Shown: positions 17,415 to 27,160, numbered from the stretch's first letter. The stretch is 64,000 bases of DNA from JALYGY01 sp963800975 (GCA_963800975.1 CAWDDB010000008.1:620001-684000), one strand, 5' to 3'. Made by a program: numbers and translations. Notes: generated by a model not told the origin, from the sequence alone.

Positions 17415-19172
17415 ATGCGGATCCTGGACGAGCGTCGAGAGGCTCTGGTGGAGCGCGAACGGGCGCTCCTGGAGCGGTTCATAGGTTTCTTGAAGGATTT
17501 CGGGGCGCCGTCCGAGGACGTCGTGCTCGTGCAGCGGGCGCACGCGGACCTCGAGGACCTGTTCTTGCTGGTCGTGGTCGGCGAGTTCAACTCGGGGAAG
17601 AGCGCGTTCATCAACGCGTTGCTCGACGCCGAGGTCTCCGCGGAGGGAGTAACGCCGACGACGGACCGCATCACGCTCTTGAGGTTCGGCGAGGAGCCGG
17701 CAGACAAGGAGCGCCGGGACGGGGTGCTTGAGAAGTCATACCCCAACGAGTTCCTGCGCGAGATCGCCATCGTGGACACGCCGGGGACCAACGCGATCAT
17801 CCGCCACCACGAGGAGCTGAGCCGGGGGTTCGTTCCGCGCAGCGATCTGGTGCTGTTCGTCACCTCCGCGGAGCGACCCCTCACCGAGAGCGAGCGCGGC
17901 TACCTGGAGCTGATCCGGGACTGGGGCAAGAAGGTGGTCCTGATAGTGAACAAGGCCGACCTTCTGCAGGGAGCGGACGCCGCGGACGAGGTCCGTTCCT
18001 TCGTGCAGGGAGGCATCCGCTCCGCCCTCGGCCTCACGCCGCCCGTGTTCCTCGTCTCCGCCCTGGTGGCGCGCAAGGCGAAGGCAGCCACGAGCACCAT
18101 CGAGAGCGATGCTCTGCTGAGCGCGAGCGGCTTCGCGGAGATGGAAAGCTACGTGACGGATCTGCTCGACGAGGAGGGACGCGTCCGGCTGAAGCTAGAA
18201 AGCCCGCTCGGGGTCGTGGAGGAGCTGGCCAGGCGCTACGGAGGCGCGGTCGACGAGCGCCTGAGCCTGCTGGAGGAAGACTTCAGGACTTCGGAGAACG
18301 TCGAAGCCCAGCTCGAGCTGTACAAGGAGGACATGACGCGCGACTTCCAGGCGCGTCTCGCCGAGATCGAGAACATCATCCACTCGCTCAACGAGCGGGG
18401 CGACGCGTGGCTCGAGGACAACATCCGGCTGCTGAACGTGATGGAGCTAATCCGCCAGGAGAAGGTGCAGGAGCGCTTCAAGCGGGAGGTAGTCGCCGAC
18501 ACCGAGGATCTGATCGACGAGCGCGTCGACGAGCTGATCGACTGGATGGTCGACAGGAACCTCAAGCAATGGCGCACCGTCGTCGAGTACGTGGAGCGCC
18601 GGCGCCAGGCCCGATACGACGAGCGCCTGATCGGGGAGGTCGGAGACCACTTCGAGTACAACCGTGGCCAGCTCTTGCAGTCCGTGGGCAAGAACGCGAC
18701 GGGCGTGGTGCAACGCTACGACAGGGACCACGAGTCGGAGCAGCTAGCCGCATCCATCCAGGGCGCGGTGGCCCAGACCGCGGTGGCCGAGGTGGGCGCT
18801 GTGGGGATCGGCGCCGTGGTGGTCGCCCTGGCCACGACGCGCTTCCTCGACGTGACGGGGCTAATCGCGGCCGCAATCGTGGCGGGCTACGGCCTCTTCG
18901 TCCTGCCCAATAGGCGCCGCAAGGCGAGGCGAGAGTTCCGCGAGAAGACCGACGCGCTGCGCGAGCGCCTGAGCGAGGTGGTGGGCCGACAGTTCGAGAC
19001 CGAGCTCAACCGCTCCGTCGAGCGGATGCGCGAAGCCATCGCGCCCTACACCCGCTTCGTGCGCACGGAGCATGCCCGCATGACCGAGGCAAGCGCGGCC
19101 CTCTCCGAGGTCGACCAGGAGATCGAAGCCCTGAAGGACGAGATCTCGGCCCCGGGGGTAGGCCCCGGATAG
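17415..19172 (+). CDS. Dynamin-like large GTPase
   Basis: ATG at 17415 is chosen over TTG at 17409 because AAGGAGG at 17401-17407 then has proper spacing. The G-domain shows P-loop VVGEFNSGKSAFINALL, switch PTTDRITLL, G3 IVDTPGTNAI and G4 LIVNKADLL. Long helical stalk segments follow, then hydrophobic stretches around residues 460-500 (AEVGAVGIGAVVVALATT, GLIAAAIVAGYGLFVL) that would insert in the membrane, then another coiled segment. This is the bacterial dynamin plan; such proteins remodel or protect membranes. Many family members come as pairs, but here one gene stands alone. Confidence 0.88.
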   Translation: MRILDERREALVERERALLERFIGFLKDFGAPSEDVVLVQRAHADLEDLFLLVVVGEFNSGKSAFINALLDAEVSAEGVTPTTDRITLLRFGEEPADKERRDGVLEKSYPNEFLREIAIVDTPGTNAIIRHHEELSRGFVPRSDLVLFVTSAERPLTESERGYLELIRDWGKKVVLIVNKADLLQGADAADEVRSFVQGGIRSALGLTPPVFLVSALVARKAKAATSTIESDALLSASGFAEMESYVTDLLDEEGRVRLKLESPLGVVEELARRYGGAVDERLSLLEEDFRTSENVEAQLELYKEDMTRDFQARLAEIENIIHSLNERGDAWLEDNIRLLNVMELIRQEKVQERFKREVVADTEDLIDERVDELIDWMVDRNLKQWRTVVEYVERRRQARYDERLIGEVGDHFEYNRGQLLQSVGKNATGVVQRYDRDHESEQLAASIQGAVAQTAVAEVGAVGIGAVVVALATTRFLDVTGLIAAAIVAGYGLFVLPNRRRKARREFREKTDALRERLSEVVGRQFETELNRSVERMREAIAPYTRFVRTEHARMTEASAALSEVDQEIEALKDEISAPGVGPG

Positions 19173-19537
19173 CACGCTCCGCCCGACCCCGCCTGGCTTC
19201 GCTTCTCAGCACGTTTAGGGCCTGCTACGCAGACCCTCGCTTCTCAGCACGCTTCGGCCAGCTTCGGCTGGCCTCGCTTTCAGGTCAGAGCTTCTCCTAC
19301 TCCGGGTGCTAGATGAAAAGCTTCCGATGGAGGCGTCCTGACAAGTCGCCAAGCGATGCTGGCGACGTGCTGACAACCGACGGCGCGGGCCTCTTTGCGG
19401 CGTACTGCGCTGCGGCGGGGAGAAGGGGCCGCGACGGGCCACGGCAGAGGTCGCCCGCAAGGCGGGAGCGGGTGCTGGGTGCCCGATTCCAGGACTGACA
19501 CACGATACCCTGTCCCGGACCCCGCCTCGGGAACCGC
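19173..19537. other. Intergenic with a 15-bp direct repeat
   Basis: TCGCTTCTCAGCACG occurs at 19199-19213 and again at 19237-19251. The rest has only arginine-rich shadow frames. Confidence 0.5.
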
Positions 19538-19828
19538 TCACTCCTCTTCGGGTTCGGTCCCCGGACTGGAGCCGGCGCCGCCGATGCTAAGTATGCTGCC
19601 CGCGCTGCCTATGCTCAGGATCGAACCGGCGCTGCCGATGGAGAGAATGGATCCCGAACTTCCAACTGAGAGGATGGATCCCACGCTGCCAATGCTCAGT
19701 ATCGACCCCGCGCTCAGGATGCTGCCCACGCTCCCGAAGCTGAGGATGCTGTACAGGCTTTTCGCACTCAACAGGTTCGTGTGCGCCGCAACCTCGGGTC
19801 TTTGACCGGATCCCTTACGACCGCGCAT
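19538..19828 (-). CDS. Nonapeptide-repeat microprotein (GSILSIGSA repeats)
   Basis: GAGGAGACGGT precedes the ATG at 19828. Residues about 27-85 of 96 are a run of nine-residue units close to GSILSIGSA (five good copies plus degenerate ones and one short unit), giving a strict Gly-Ser/Ile-Leu-Ser/Ile alternation. The head is basic (MRGRKGSGQR), the tail acidic (PGTEPEEE). The regular small/hydrophobic pattern suggests a beta-solenoid or amyloid-like stack. I cannot assign a family or function. The coding DNA is a 27-bp tandem repeat. Confidence 0.75.
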   Translation of the reverse strand: MRGRKGSGQRPEVAAHTNLLSAKSLYSILSFGSVGSILSAGSILSIGSVGSILSVGSSGSILSIGSAGSILSIGSAGSILSIGGAGSSPGTEPEEE

Positions 19829-19974
19829 ACCGTCTCCTCTCCGCCGACCATCGCGTCCCGTCGAGCCAGTCTATCAGCACGCAGGAGATCGTAGCGGGGA
19901 TCGGGCCATGATCGAATAGAGGGCGCGTTGTAGACTTGGGCGCCGGGACGGAAACGAACCGCGGGAGGACACGC

Positions 19975-20268
19975 ATGGCGAATCGCGACGTCAAGGAACG
20001 GAAGCTGCTGGCGCTGATGATCAACGACTTCGGCGCCGAAAGCGAGCGGGATGCGGCGAGGATTCAGGAAGAGGTGCGGTCCGCCTCCGACGAGGAGCTG
20101 GACAGGACCCTGGCCGAGAGGTTGGATCTGCCGTACCCCGTGGACGAGGAGGTGCTGGATCGCGCCCTGGCAAGGGTGGAGGAGCCGGAGGAGCTTTCGG
20201 AGAAGGACACCTTTACCGGCGCACCCGACATGAGCCACGACGCGCGCCCCGAGGAGCGTCAGGGTTAG
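19975..20268 (+). CDS. Small acidic hypothetical protein (97 aa)
   Basis: GCGGGAGGACACGC precedes the ATG at 19975. The protein is acidic and helical (VKERKLLALMINDFGAESE, then SASDEELDRTLAERLDLPY). No transmembrane segment or known motif. It ends convergent with a small coiled-coil ORF. No family recognised. Confidence 0.7.
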   Translation: MANRDVKERKLLALMINDFGAESERDAARIQEEVRSASDEELDRTLAERLDLPYPVDEEVLDRALARVEEPEELSEKDTFTGAPDMSHDARPEERQG

Positions 20269-20271
20269 GAC

Positions 20272-20481
20272 TCAGGGCGTAGTCTTCGGGCCGGTCGCTT
20301 CCCGCAGGCGTCCTTCGAGATCGGCCACGCGCGCCTCGAGCTCGGCGATGCGCTCGTTTTTGGCGCGGCACTTTTGCCGCCACCGATCCCTGATCCTGCG
20401 CTCGAACGCAACCGAGGTCTTGAGGACCCGCCGGTACTCGGCCTCGACCCGCGCGAGCTCCGCGTCGTTGCGCCTCTCCAT
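20272..20481 (-). CDS. Small coiled-coil protein (69 aa)
   Basis: Nearly the whole chain is a charged helix with heptads (NERIAELEARVADLEGRLRE). It converges with the preceding gene. Short and low complexity, so only moderately supported. Confidence 0.45.
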   Translation of the reverse strand: MERRNDAELARVEAEYRRVLKTSVAFERRIRDRWRQKCRAKNERIAELEARVADLEGRLREATGPKTTP

Positions 20482-20527
20482 GCCCGGCCAGTGTAACGCA
20501 ACCGCGCCGGCGGCTATCGCCCGCCCG

Positions 20528-20659
20528 CTAGCGCCTGATGCGCCGCTTTGCCGCTGCCCAGACCATAGCGCGCACCCTGCGGTTCCTCAGTCCCCTGATA
20601 ACGAGCCTGCGCGCCCGCGGGTTTCGAAGGGCCCAGAGCGCGATCTTTTTCTTGTTCAT
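20528..20659 (-). CDS. 43-aa basic protein
   Basis: This frame starts MNKKKIALWALRNPRARRLV and ends AAAKRRIRR. An AAAGGAG site lies upstream of the ATG at 20659. It has 16 Arg/Lys in 43 residues spaced along amphipathic helices with three tryptophan/methionine anchors. It could bind nucleic acid or membranes; no family recognised. Overlapping frames lack such a site. Confidence 0.5.
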   Translation of the reverse strand: MNKKKIALWALRNPRARRLVIRGLRNRRVRAMVWAAAKRRIRR

Positions 20660-20747
20660 CGGCGTCGCCAGCTCCTTTGTGGTCTCTCTGCCCTTTCATA
20701 CGCGACGCGCGTCGGCATTGTTCCGGCGACCACGCCGCGAAGGCCCT

Positions 20748-22418
20748 CTAGCCAGGCGCCGGGCGACTCCTGACCGTCTGGGGCACGAGGTCTGAGAGTA
20801 GGGAAGAAGGGCTGATGACGTTCGGGTCGGTCACCACGTCGACCAGGGCGACCGAGTCGGAGGCGGCGGCCTCCGCCAGGACAGGCGCCAGGTCTTCGGT
20901 GTCGCGAACCGAGTAGCCCGAAGCACCGAGGCTGCGGGCGTATGCGGCGAGATCCACCTCCCCTATCTCGACGCCGGCGGTGCGGCCCACCTCCCGCGCC
21001 TGGTGCATGGCGATGGTCCCGTGTATACCGTTGCGGAAGACCACGACCAGGATGGGGGCGCCGTACCGTACCGCGGTCTCCAGCTCCTGACCCGTCATGA
21101 GGAACCCGCCGTCGCCGCAGCATGCCACGACCTGGCGCTCTGGCGCGGCCAGCTTCGCCGCGACCGCGGCCGGTACCCCGTAGCCCATCGCCCCGTTGGC
21201 CGCCGCGAGCTGCGTCCGCGGGTGGTTGTAGCGCCAGTAGCTGTGAAGGAAGGTGGAGAAGTTGCCGGCGTCGTTGGTGATCACGGCGTCTTCGGGCAGC
21301 GCCTCGCGCAGGGCGGCCACGACGCGGGAGGGGTCTATCCCCCCCGACGACCGGGGGGCGGGGATCTCGCTCGATTCCAGGTACGCGCGGTGTGCCCCCG
21401 TCCAGTCCCTCTCGGGCCGGCGGGCCGGGCCCAGAGCGAGGAGAACGGAGACCGCGGCCCCAACGTCCGCGACCACCCGCCGCCCGGCTGGAACGGTGGC
21501 GGCCAGCTCCTGGGGGTCGGGGTCCACGTGTATCACCGTCTGGTCCGACCTCGGGAGCGCGTAGGTCTGGGTCGTGATCTCGTCGAGGCGCGAGCCGAGG
21601 ACGAGCACCAGGTCGGCGTTCTCGAGCGCCCTCAGGGTCTCGGGCGGCGTGCCGAGGGTGAGATGCCCGAGGTAGAGGGGGTGCTCGTTGGGGAAGACGT
21701 CCTGCCTGCGGAACGCGGCGTAAACGCCGACGTTGAAGGCTTCGGCGAAGGAGATCAAACGCTCCCGCGCCGAGCCGACCCCACCGCCCGCTATGACCAC
21801 TGGCCTGCTGGCCTCGCCCAGACTTCGCGCGACGTCGCTGACCTCATCGGCGCTCGGCACTGCTCGAGGCCTGTCGCCCGCGTTTGCCCCTGAGGGCGCA
21901 GAGACTTCCTCACCCAGTATGTCCGCGGGCAGGGCCAGCATAACGGGACCCGGACGGCCCGTGGTGGCAACGCGCAGGCCCCGCTCGACGAACTCCGCGA
22001 GGCGGTCCGCGCGGTGTACGGTGGTCGACCACTTGGTGATCTCGCCGTAGAAGGCAGGCAGGTCCACCTCCTGGAAGGCCTCCCTGCCCAGGAACGGCGT
22101 CTCGACCTGGCCCAACAGGACGACCATGGGCGTCGAGTCCTGCCTCGCCGTGTGCACCCCGATGGCCAGGTTCGACGCGCCCACGCCTCTCGTGGCCATG
22201 GCCACCGCCGGCACCCCGGTTAGCTTGGCGTCGGCCTCGGCCATGAACGATGCGCCCGACTCGTGTCTGGTCGAGACGAGCGAGAGCTCCGGATGCGTCT
22301 CAACGGCGTCCAGGACCTCCAGGAAGCTCTCGCCCGGGACTGTGTAGAAGCGCCTGACGCCGGCTTGGGCCAGCGTCTCCACGGCGGCCTGGCCGGCCCC
22401 TTGCGTTGGATCGGTCAT
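20748..22418 (-). CDS. Thiamine-pyrophosphate-dependent enzyme (acetolactate synthase-like)
   Basis: A 556-residue three-domain TPP enzyme. The catalytic Glu is in STRHESGASFMAEADAKLTG, the central domain has PVVIAGGGVGS, and the TPP/Mg site GDGGFLMTGQELETA ends with VVFRNG. It resembles acetolactate synthase large subunits, benzoylformate decarboxylases and related 2-oxo acid enzymes. No regulatory small subunit lies beside it, which argues against branched-chain biosynthesis. GGGGAG precedes the ATG. Divergent from the D-amino-acid oxidase. Confidence 0.82.
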   Translation of the reverse strand: MTDPTQGAGQAAVETLAQAGVRRFYTVPGESFLEVLDAVETHPELSLVSTRHESGASFMAEADAKLTGVPAVAMATRGVGASNLAIGVHTARQDSTPMVVLLGQVETPFLGREAFQEVDLPAFYGEITKWSTTVHRADRLAEFVERGLRVATTGRPGPVMLALPADILGEEVSAPSGANAGDRPRAVPSADEVSDVARSLGEASRPVVIAGGGVGSARERLISFAEAFNVGVYAAFRRQDVFPNEHPLYLGHLTLGTPPETLRALENADLVLVLGSRLDEITTQTYALPRSDQTVIHVDPDPQELAATVPAGRRVVADVGAAVSVLLALGPARRPERDWTGAHRAYLESSEIPAPRSSGGIDPSRVVAALREALPEDAVITNDAGNFSTFLHSYWRYNHPRTQLAAANGAMGYGVPAAVAAKLAAPERQVVACCGDGGFLMTGQELETAVRYGAPILVVVFRNGIHGTIAMHQAREVGRTAGVEIGEVDLAAYARSLGASGYSVRDTEDLAPVLAEAAASDSVALVDVVTDPNVISPSSLLSDLVPQTVRSRPAPG

Positions 22419-22532
22419 CTGCTGGTAACTCCCCTGTCGTCTACGGGATTGCTCTCCGCCCCTCTACATCCTACACGCCGGGTGCCCGAACGGCCTATAG
22501 TGTGCCGAGCTGCAAGAAGGAGGAACGGGTGC

Positions 22533-23486
22533 GTGGCTCGCGCTGACGTTGTCGTAATCGGTTGCGGGGTTATCGGGCTGACGGCCGCCGTCCGAATGCG
22601 CGAGGCGGGACTCGAGGTTCGGATAGTGACGGCGGCGCTACCTCCCGAGACGACATCCGTCGTGGCCGCGGCGTTGTGGATGCCGTACAAGGCCTACCCC
22701 GAAGACCGCGTGCTGGCCTGGGGGCGCGAGACTTTCGAGGCCTTCGAGGAGATATCCGGCGTTGCCGAGAGCGGCGTGCGCATGCGCGAGGGCGTGGAGA
22801 TCTGGCGCCACGAGGTCGCCGACCCGTGGTGGGCCGGCGCGGTGCGGGGCGTCCGCCGGTGCACTAGGGATGAGCTACCGCCGGGCTACGCCGATGGTCA
22901 CGCCCTGATCGTCCCGGTCATCGAGATGCCGGTCTACCTCGGCTACCTGCTCGACCGCTTCCTCGGGGCCGGCGGACGCGTCGAGCACCGCCTCGTCGGC
23001 TCTCTGGACGACGCGGGTGAGGGACGCCTCGTCGTGAACTGCTCGGGGCTCGGAGCGCGAGACCTCGTCGGCGACGAGTCGGTAGAGCCGATTCGCGGCC
23101 AGATCGTACGGGTCCGCAACCCGGGCCTGCAGGGCTTTATCCTGGACGAAGACAACCCCGAAGGCGTGACCTACGTGATCCCACGCTCGGGCGACTGCGT
23201 GCTCGGCGGCACCGCCGAAGACGGGAACTGGGACACCGAGCCGGACGCCGAGACCGCGGCCGCCATCCTCAGACGCTGCCGCGCGCTCGAGCCGCACCTG
23301 GCGAACGCCGAGGTTCTGGAACACAAAGTTGGCCTGAGGCCCGGCAGACCAGAGGTCCGGCTCGAAGCCGAACACGTCGGCGACGGACGCCCCCGCATCC
23401 ACAACTACGGGCACGGCGGCTCCGGCGTCACGCTCTCCTGGGGCTGCGCCGACGAGACCCTCCGCCTCGCCCTCGAGCTCCTCTGA
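22533..23486 (+). CDS. dao: D-amino-acid oxidase (FAD)
   Basis: AAGGAGGAACGGGTGC leads into GTG at 22533. The dinucleotide fold VVVIGCGVIGLTAAVRMREAG opens the protein, VGLRPGRPEVRLE carries the substrate carboxylate-binding Arg, and HNYGHGGSGVTLSWGCA is the DAO signature near the C-terminus (317 residues, usual is 320-350). It oxidises D-amino acids to imino acids with H2O2 release. A thermostable D-amino-acid oxidase is known from Rubrobacter xylanophilus, which agrees with the taxon guess. Confidence 0.9.
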   Translation: MARADVVVIGCGVIGLTAAVRMREAGLEVRIVTAALPPETTSVVAAALWMPYKAYPEDRVLAWGRETFEAFEEISGVAESGVRMREGVEIWRHEVADPWWAGAVRGVRRCTRDELPPGYADGHALIVPVIEMPVYLGYLLDRFLGAGGRVEHRLVGSLDDAGEGRLVVNCSGLGARDLVGDESVEPIRGQIVRVRNPGLQGFILDEDNPEGVTYVIPRSGDCVLGGTAEDGNWDTEPDAETAAAILRRCRALEPHLANAEVLEHKVGLRPGRPEVRLEAEHVGDGRPRIHNYGHGGSGVTLSWGCADETLRLALELL

Positions 23487-23640
23487 GAAGCCGCCCGCCG
23501 CTACAACCCGCCCATCTTGTATCGGCTGAACGCCGGGTCCCTTCACCGGGTGTGAGGGGCCCGAAGTCGGCGAAGTAGAAGCTAGCGATCAGGGTGTCGG
23601 ATGGACAGCCCGGGGACCGCCACCCGACAATGGACCCGCC

Positions 23641-23946
23641 TCAATCTAGTCCCCTCAGCTCCATCCGGTACGTCTCTTCCGAGAGGAGGAGCTCGTCTTG
23701 ATTGGTCCGCCATTCGCTGTACTCGGCTTCCCACGGATGCGGCGTGCTGTGGGAAGCCAGCACTCCCTGTACCAGGGTCGCATGTTCTCTGCCACAATTG
23801 CAAAGGTCCCTGGAGGCACTGAGGACGGGCCGTTCCCCGCAGTCGCACTCCAGCACAACGTATTCGTGACACCAGACGTAGGCCTCACCGTAAGAAGTCT
23901 TATGCACCTCGTAGTGGCCAGCTTCATACTCGATTACGGTCGCCAT
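23641..23946 (-). CDS. Hypothetical protein with two Cys-x-Cys pairs (101 aa)
   Basis: AAAGGGAAG precedes ATG 23946. VVLECDCGERPVL and LCNCGREHATLV form two short Cys-x-Cys-Gly knuckles that may bind zinc. PHPWEAEYSEW and a charged C-terminal helix follow. I recognise the pattern only as a conserved hypothetical. Confidence 0.65.
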   Translation of the reverse strand: MATVIEYEAGHYEVHKTSYGEAYVWCHEYVVLECDCGERPVLSASRDLCNCGREHATLVQGVLASHSTPHPWEAEYSEWRTNQDELLLSEETYRMELRGLD

Positions 23947-24463
23947 GCAGCTTCCCTTTCCCCATTGGACGTACCCGAATAGCGGCATATGATATTTTTG
24001 TTTCCATGTACGATACCCATCGTTCGCGGCCTGTCAACGCCAGGCACGGATGTTTAACAATCCTTAAAGGCGTGCAGGTCACGGTTCTACGCTGAAGACG
24101 GCCGGAGCGCCCTTGCTCACCGCCTTTCCCGGTATTTCGTGGCGCAGGTTGCGCCCGGATGCGCAAAGAATCGAACCGACGAACCCTTTCCCTTACACCC
24201 CCTCGTTTTCCGTTCCCACAACGTAAGCTAGCCAAAGCAGCTCTCCGGGGGGTTTCTTTGACGTAATGGGAACGTTAAACTTTCGTTACCGTCCTCTATC
24301 CTGACAAACCTCCGGTGAGAAATGAACGTGCCTGGTCCCAGATCCGACAGCAGCGTGTAGCATGGATAACGCGCGGGGAGGTTCACCTACCCCGACAGAA
24401 ACCCTGACGACGCTACGGCGTAGGTAGTAATTGAGAAGTGTGGGCGGCGAGAGGAGCGAGTCC
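23947..24463. other. Long intergenic region, locally A/T-richer
   Basis: About 515 bases without a supported gene. Relative AT richness near 23990-24060 and 24250-24300 may hold promoters for the flanking genes. No hairpin, riboswitch or repeat was recognised. Confidence 0.5.
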
Positions 24464-24940
24464 GTGACCGAAGAGCAGAGCAACTACGGCGTAGAGCCAG
24501 AGCCCGAAGCCACAGGCGGCGCGGGACCCGGCCCCAGGCGCGTGCAGGTCTCGCAGGTGCCCGCCAGCGAAGAGAACACCTGGTCGATGTTGGCCCATCT
24601 GTCGGTGTTCTTGAACCTGATCACGGGATTTCTTGGTCCCGTTGCGGCGCTGATCATCTGGTTCATGTACAAAGACAAGTCCGCCAGGGTCTCCTTCCAC
24701 GCTCTGCAGGCGCTCTGGTACCAGGTCGCCTGGATGGTGATCCTGGTAATCGGCTGGACGATCGCGGGCATCCTGACGGTCGTGCTGATCGGCTTCCTGC
24801 TCTTCCCGGTGATGCTGGTGGCGACCCTGGTGCCCTTCGTGCACATGGGCTACGCCGCATACCAGGTCAACCAGGGGGTGGACTACCGGTACCCGGTGAT
24901 AGCCGACATGATCGACAGGGGTCGCGGGCCCGCGGCCTGA
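24464..24940 (+). CDS. DUF4870 domain membrane protein
   Basis: GAGAGGAGC precedes GTG 24464. After a 35-residue polar N-terminus, the core is WSMLAHLSVFLNLITGFLGP, then YKDKSARVSFHALQALWYQV, two membrane helices, and YRYPVIADMI at the end: the DUF4870 (Tic20-like) signature. Function unknown; cytoplasmic membrane. Confidence 0.85.
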   Translation: MTEEQSNYGVEPEPEATGGAGPGPRRVQVSQVPASEENTWSMLAHLSVFLNLITGFLGPVAALIIWFMYKDKSARVSFHALQALWYQVAWMVILVIGWTIAGILTVVLIGFLLFPVMLVATLVPFVHMGYAAYQVNQGVDYRYPVIADMIDRGRGPAA

Positions 24941-25078
24941 CCCATTCGCCTCTGTTCTGAGAATCGCCCCGTCGCGCTCTCGAGCAAGCCGCGGGTCGCC
25001 TCGGGGCACGTGGATTACCCTGCCGCCATGATGCCCGCGGACTGGTAAGCGCTCGGCGACGAGGCGGCCGCACAGCCC

Positions 25079-27160
25079 TTACATCATCTCAAGCCCTCTC
25101 GGTAGCGGGAGCCTGGCCAGGACACGTGTTCCGCCCAGGGGAGCTGGTTCCACGGTGAACGATCCGCCCAGCTCCTCGGCGCGTTCGCGCATCGAGTGGA
25201 GGCCGACGCCCGTGGGACGATCCTCGGAGAGCCCGACGCCGTCGTCTTCGACCTCCAGGAAGACCTCGCGCTCATCTACCAACAGGCGCACGAGACACCC
25301 GCTCGCGCCAGCGTGCCGGACGGCGTTGGCGAGGGCTTCCTGCGCTATCCTATAGACTGCTACTTGCACGGCCGCCGGCAACTCCGGGTCGCTTGGCGCC
25401 TCCAGCGACACCCTGGGCCCCGCGCCGGAGGCGTTGCAGGCCTCGGCGAGGCGCTCCAGGGCCCCGACGAGCCCGAGCTCATCGAGCGCCGGCGGTCTCA
25501 GGCCGTGGACCAGGCGCCGGATATCGGCGATGGCGGACCGCATCTCCTCGCGCAGCTCGGCCACGAGGGCGTCCGCCGCCTCCGGCTCTGTCGAGATGAG
25601 GTTGCGCAGCACGCTAACCTGGACGTTCAGCGCGGCGAGCTGAGCACCTAGGCCGTCATGCAGGTCACGCCTGAGCCTCCGGCGCTCCTCCTCCCGGGCT
25701 GTCACCAGCCGTTCGTGCGAGCGCCTGAGGTCTTGCGTGAGGCGCACGGCGTGGGCGGCCACGCCGGCCCGGCGCGCGAGGTCCGAGAGGAGGAGCGTAT
25801 CGGCAGCGGAGAAGCCGTCTTCGCCCTTACGCGGGACGACCAGCAGCTCGCCGACTGCCTCCTTCTGGTAGGAGAGCGGAAGTCGCATGGGACTTCCCGT
25901 AGGCTCCCCGGCGGAGGCGGTGATTCTTTGCGAGCCTTCTCCGCCGAGCGCGATGGCGGCGTAGGGTACCTTGAGCGCCTCCTTGAGGGTCTCGACGATG
26001 GTGGGCAACACGGAGTCGGTGGCGGGGGTGGCCTCCAGGCGTTGCCCCAGCCGCGCCACAACAGCGTAGGGATCGTCTCGTTCGCCGTACATAAGGCGGT
26101 TCACGCCGCGCTGCAGCCGGTCTCGCAGCGGCGCGAACAGCACGGCGACGAGGCCCGCGGCCACGAGCGAGACGAAGAGGTCTCCCTCCGTCCTGAACGA
26201 AGCGCCCAGGTACCCGACGACCAGCACGTAGATGCCGACGACGCTCGCGGTCAGAGTGCCGTAGACGAGGGCCCGGTTGATGATCACGTCCACGTCGTAG
26301 AGCCGGTAACGCAGGATCGCGATGCCGACGGCTGCGTAGAGGCCCGTGTTTATCGCTGCGTCGAGGAGGTTCTGTGCCGACTCCCCGAACAACCGTTCGG
26401 ACCAGAGCAGCTGGCCCACGGTGCAGACGCCAGCCACGACGGCGGCGAACGCGACCCACTTCAGCTGCTGCCGCTCCAGCCCGCTCGCCCACCGGTAGCG
26501 GAACACCAGCGAGAGCGCGGAGAGAGCGATGGAGGCGAAGATCGCCAACACCACAGCGACGCTTACGGCGGTGATCCTCCCTCCGATCTCTTCCGGACTG
26601 CCGAAAAGCAGTACCAGGGCCAGGAGCATCGCCCCCGCCGCGCCCGAGACCCAGGCCAGCAAATGCCACCGAGGCGCCGGCAGCCGCCCGTCCGGGAACA
26701 GCAACAAGAGGAAAGGCGCGATGGAGAGGGCGAGCGGCCCCCCGAGTTGTAGCACGCGGGCGATGGTTCGCGGGGCGGCAAGCGACCCGGGTTCCACCAC
26801 CAGCGCGTAAGCGCCGTAGGACTCGGCGAGCCCCTGGAGGGCGAGCCCCACCCCGAATCCTAGCCAGAGCCACCCGTAAGGATTGCCAGGACGACGCGAG
26901 GCGATAATGCCCCCGAGGACCGGCGCGCCGATAACCCCGGCCAGAAAAACTGCCTGATCCCGCCATGGCGTCCACCCGCCGGGCAGCGGCGTGGACCAGC
27001 CGAGGATGATCAGGGCGAGGGACAACATGACCACGACCAGGGCGGCGCCGCATACCACCCACGCGAGTCGGGTCAGGGACCTACGAGTCAACCTCTCCGC
27101 CGTGTCGTGAGGTTCCGCAGGGTCTTGCTGCCTGCGAAGCCGAGAGTAGTTGCGGGCCAC
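25079..27160 (-). CDS. Membrane sensor histidine kinase (NarL-type, HisKA_3)
   Basis: A 693-residue kinase. Residues about 30-325 hold about eight membrane helices, followed by a GAF-like region, the phospho-acceptor box RRLRRDLHDGLGAQLAALNV near 490, and a HATPase domain with ALANAVRHAGAS (N box), VEDDGVGL and GVGLHSMRERAEELGG (G boxes). Partner regulators would be LuxR/NarL type, but no response regulator is adjacent, so it is an orphan here. Confidence 0.88.
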   Translation of the reverse strand: MARNYSRLRRQQDPAEPHDTAERLTRRSLTRLAWVVCGAALVVVMLSLALIILGWSTPLPGGWTPWRDQAVFLAGVIGAPVLGGIIASRRPGNPYGWLWLGFGVGLALQGLAESYGAYALVVEPGSLAAPRTIARVLQLGGPLALSIAPFLLLLFPDGRLPAPRWHLLAWVSGAAGAMLLALVLLFGSPEEIGGRITAVSVAVVLAIFASIALSALSLVFRYRWASGLERQQLKWVAFAAVVAGVCTVGQLLWSERLFGESAQNLLDAAINTGLYAAVGIAILRYRLYDVDVIINRALVYGTLTASVVGIYVLVVGYLGASFRTEGDLFVSLVAAGLVAVLFAPLRDRLQRGVNRLMYGERDDPYAVVARLGQRLEATPATDSVLPTIVETLKEALKVPYAAIALGGEGSQRITASAGEPTGSPMRLPLSYQKEAVGELLVVPRKGEDGFSAADTLLLSDLARRAGVAAHAVRLTQDLRRSHERLVTAREEERRRLRRDLHDGLGAQLAALNVQVSVLRNLISTEPEAADALVAELREEMRSAIADIRRLVHGLRPPALDELGLVGALERLAEACNASGAGPRVSLEAPSDPELPAAVQVAVYRIAQEALANAVRHAGASGCLVRLLVDEREVFLEVEDDGVGLSEDRPTGVGLHSMRERAEELGGSFTVEPAPLGGTRVLARLPLPRGLEMM

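Noticed and set aside
16118..17884. 588-aa minus-strand ORF
   Set aside because: Antisense shadow of the patatin and dynamin genes; no family features and no ribosome site.
25827..27062. 411-aa minus-strand ORF inside the histidine kinase
   Set aside because: Same-strand shadow frame; the kinase frame carries all motifs.
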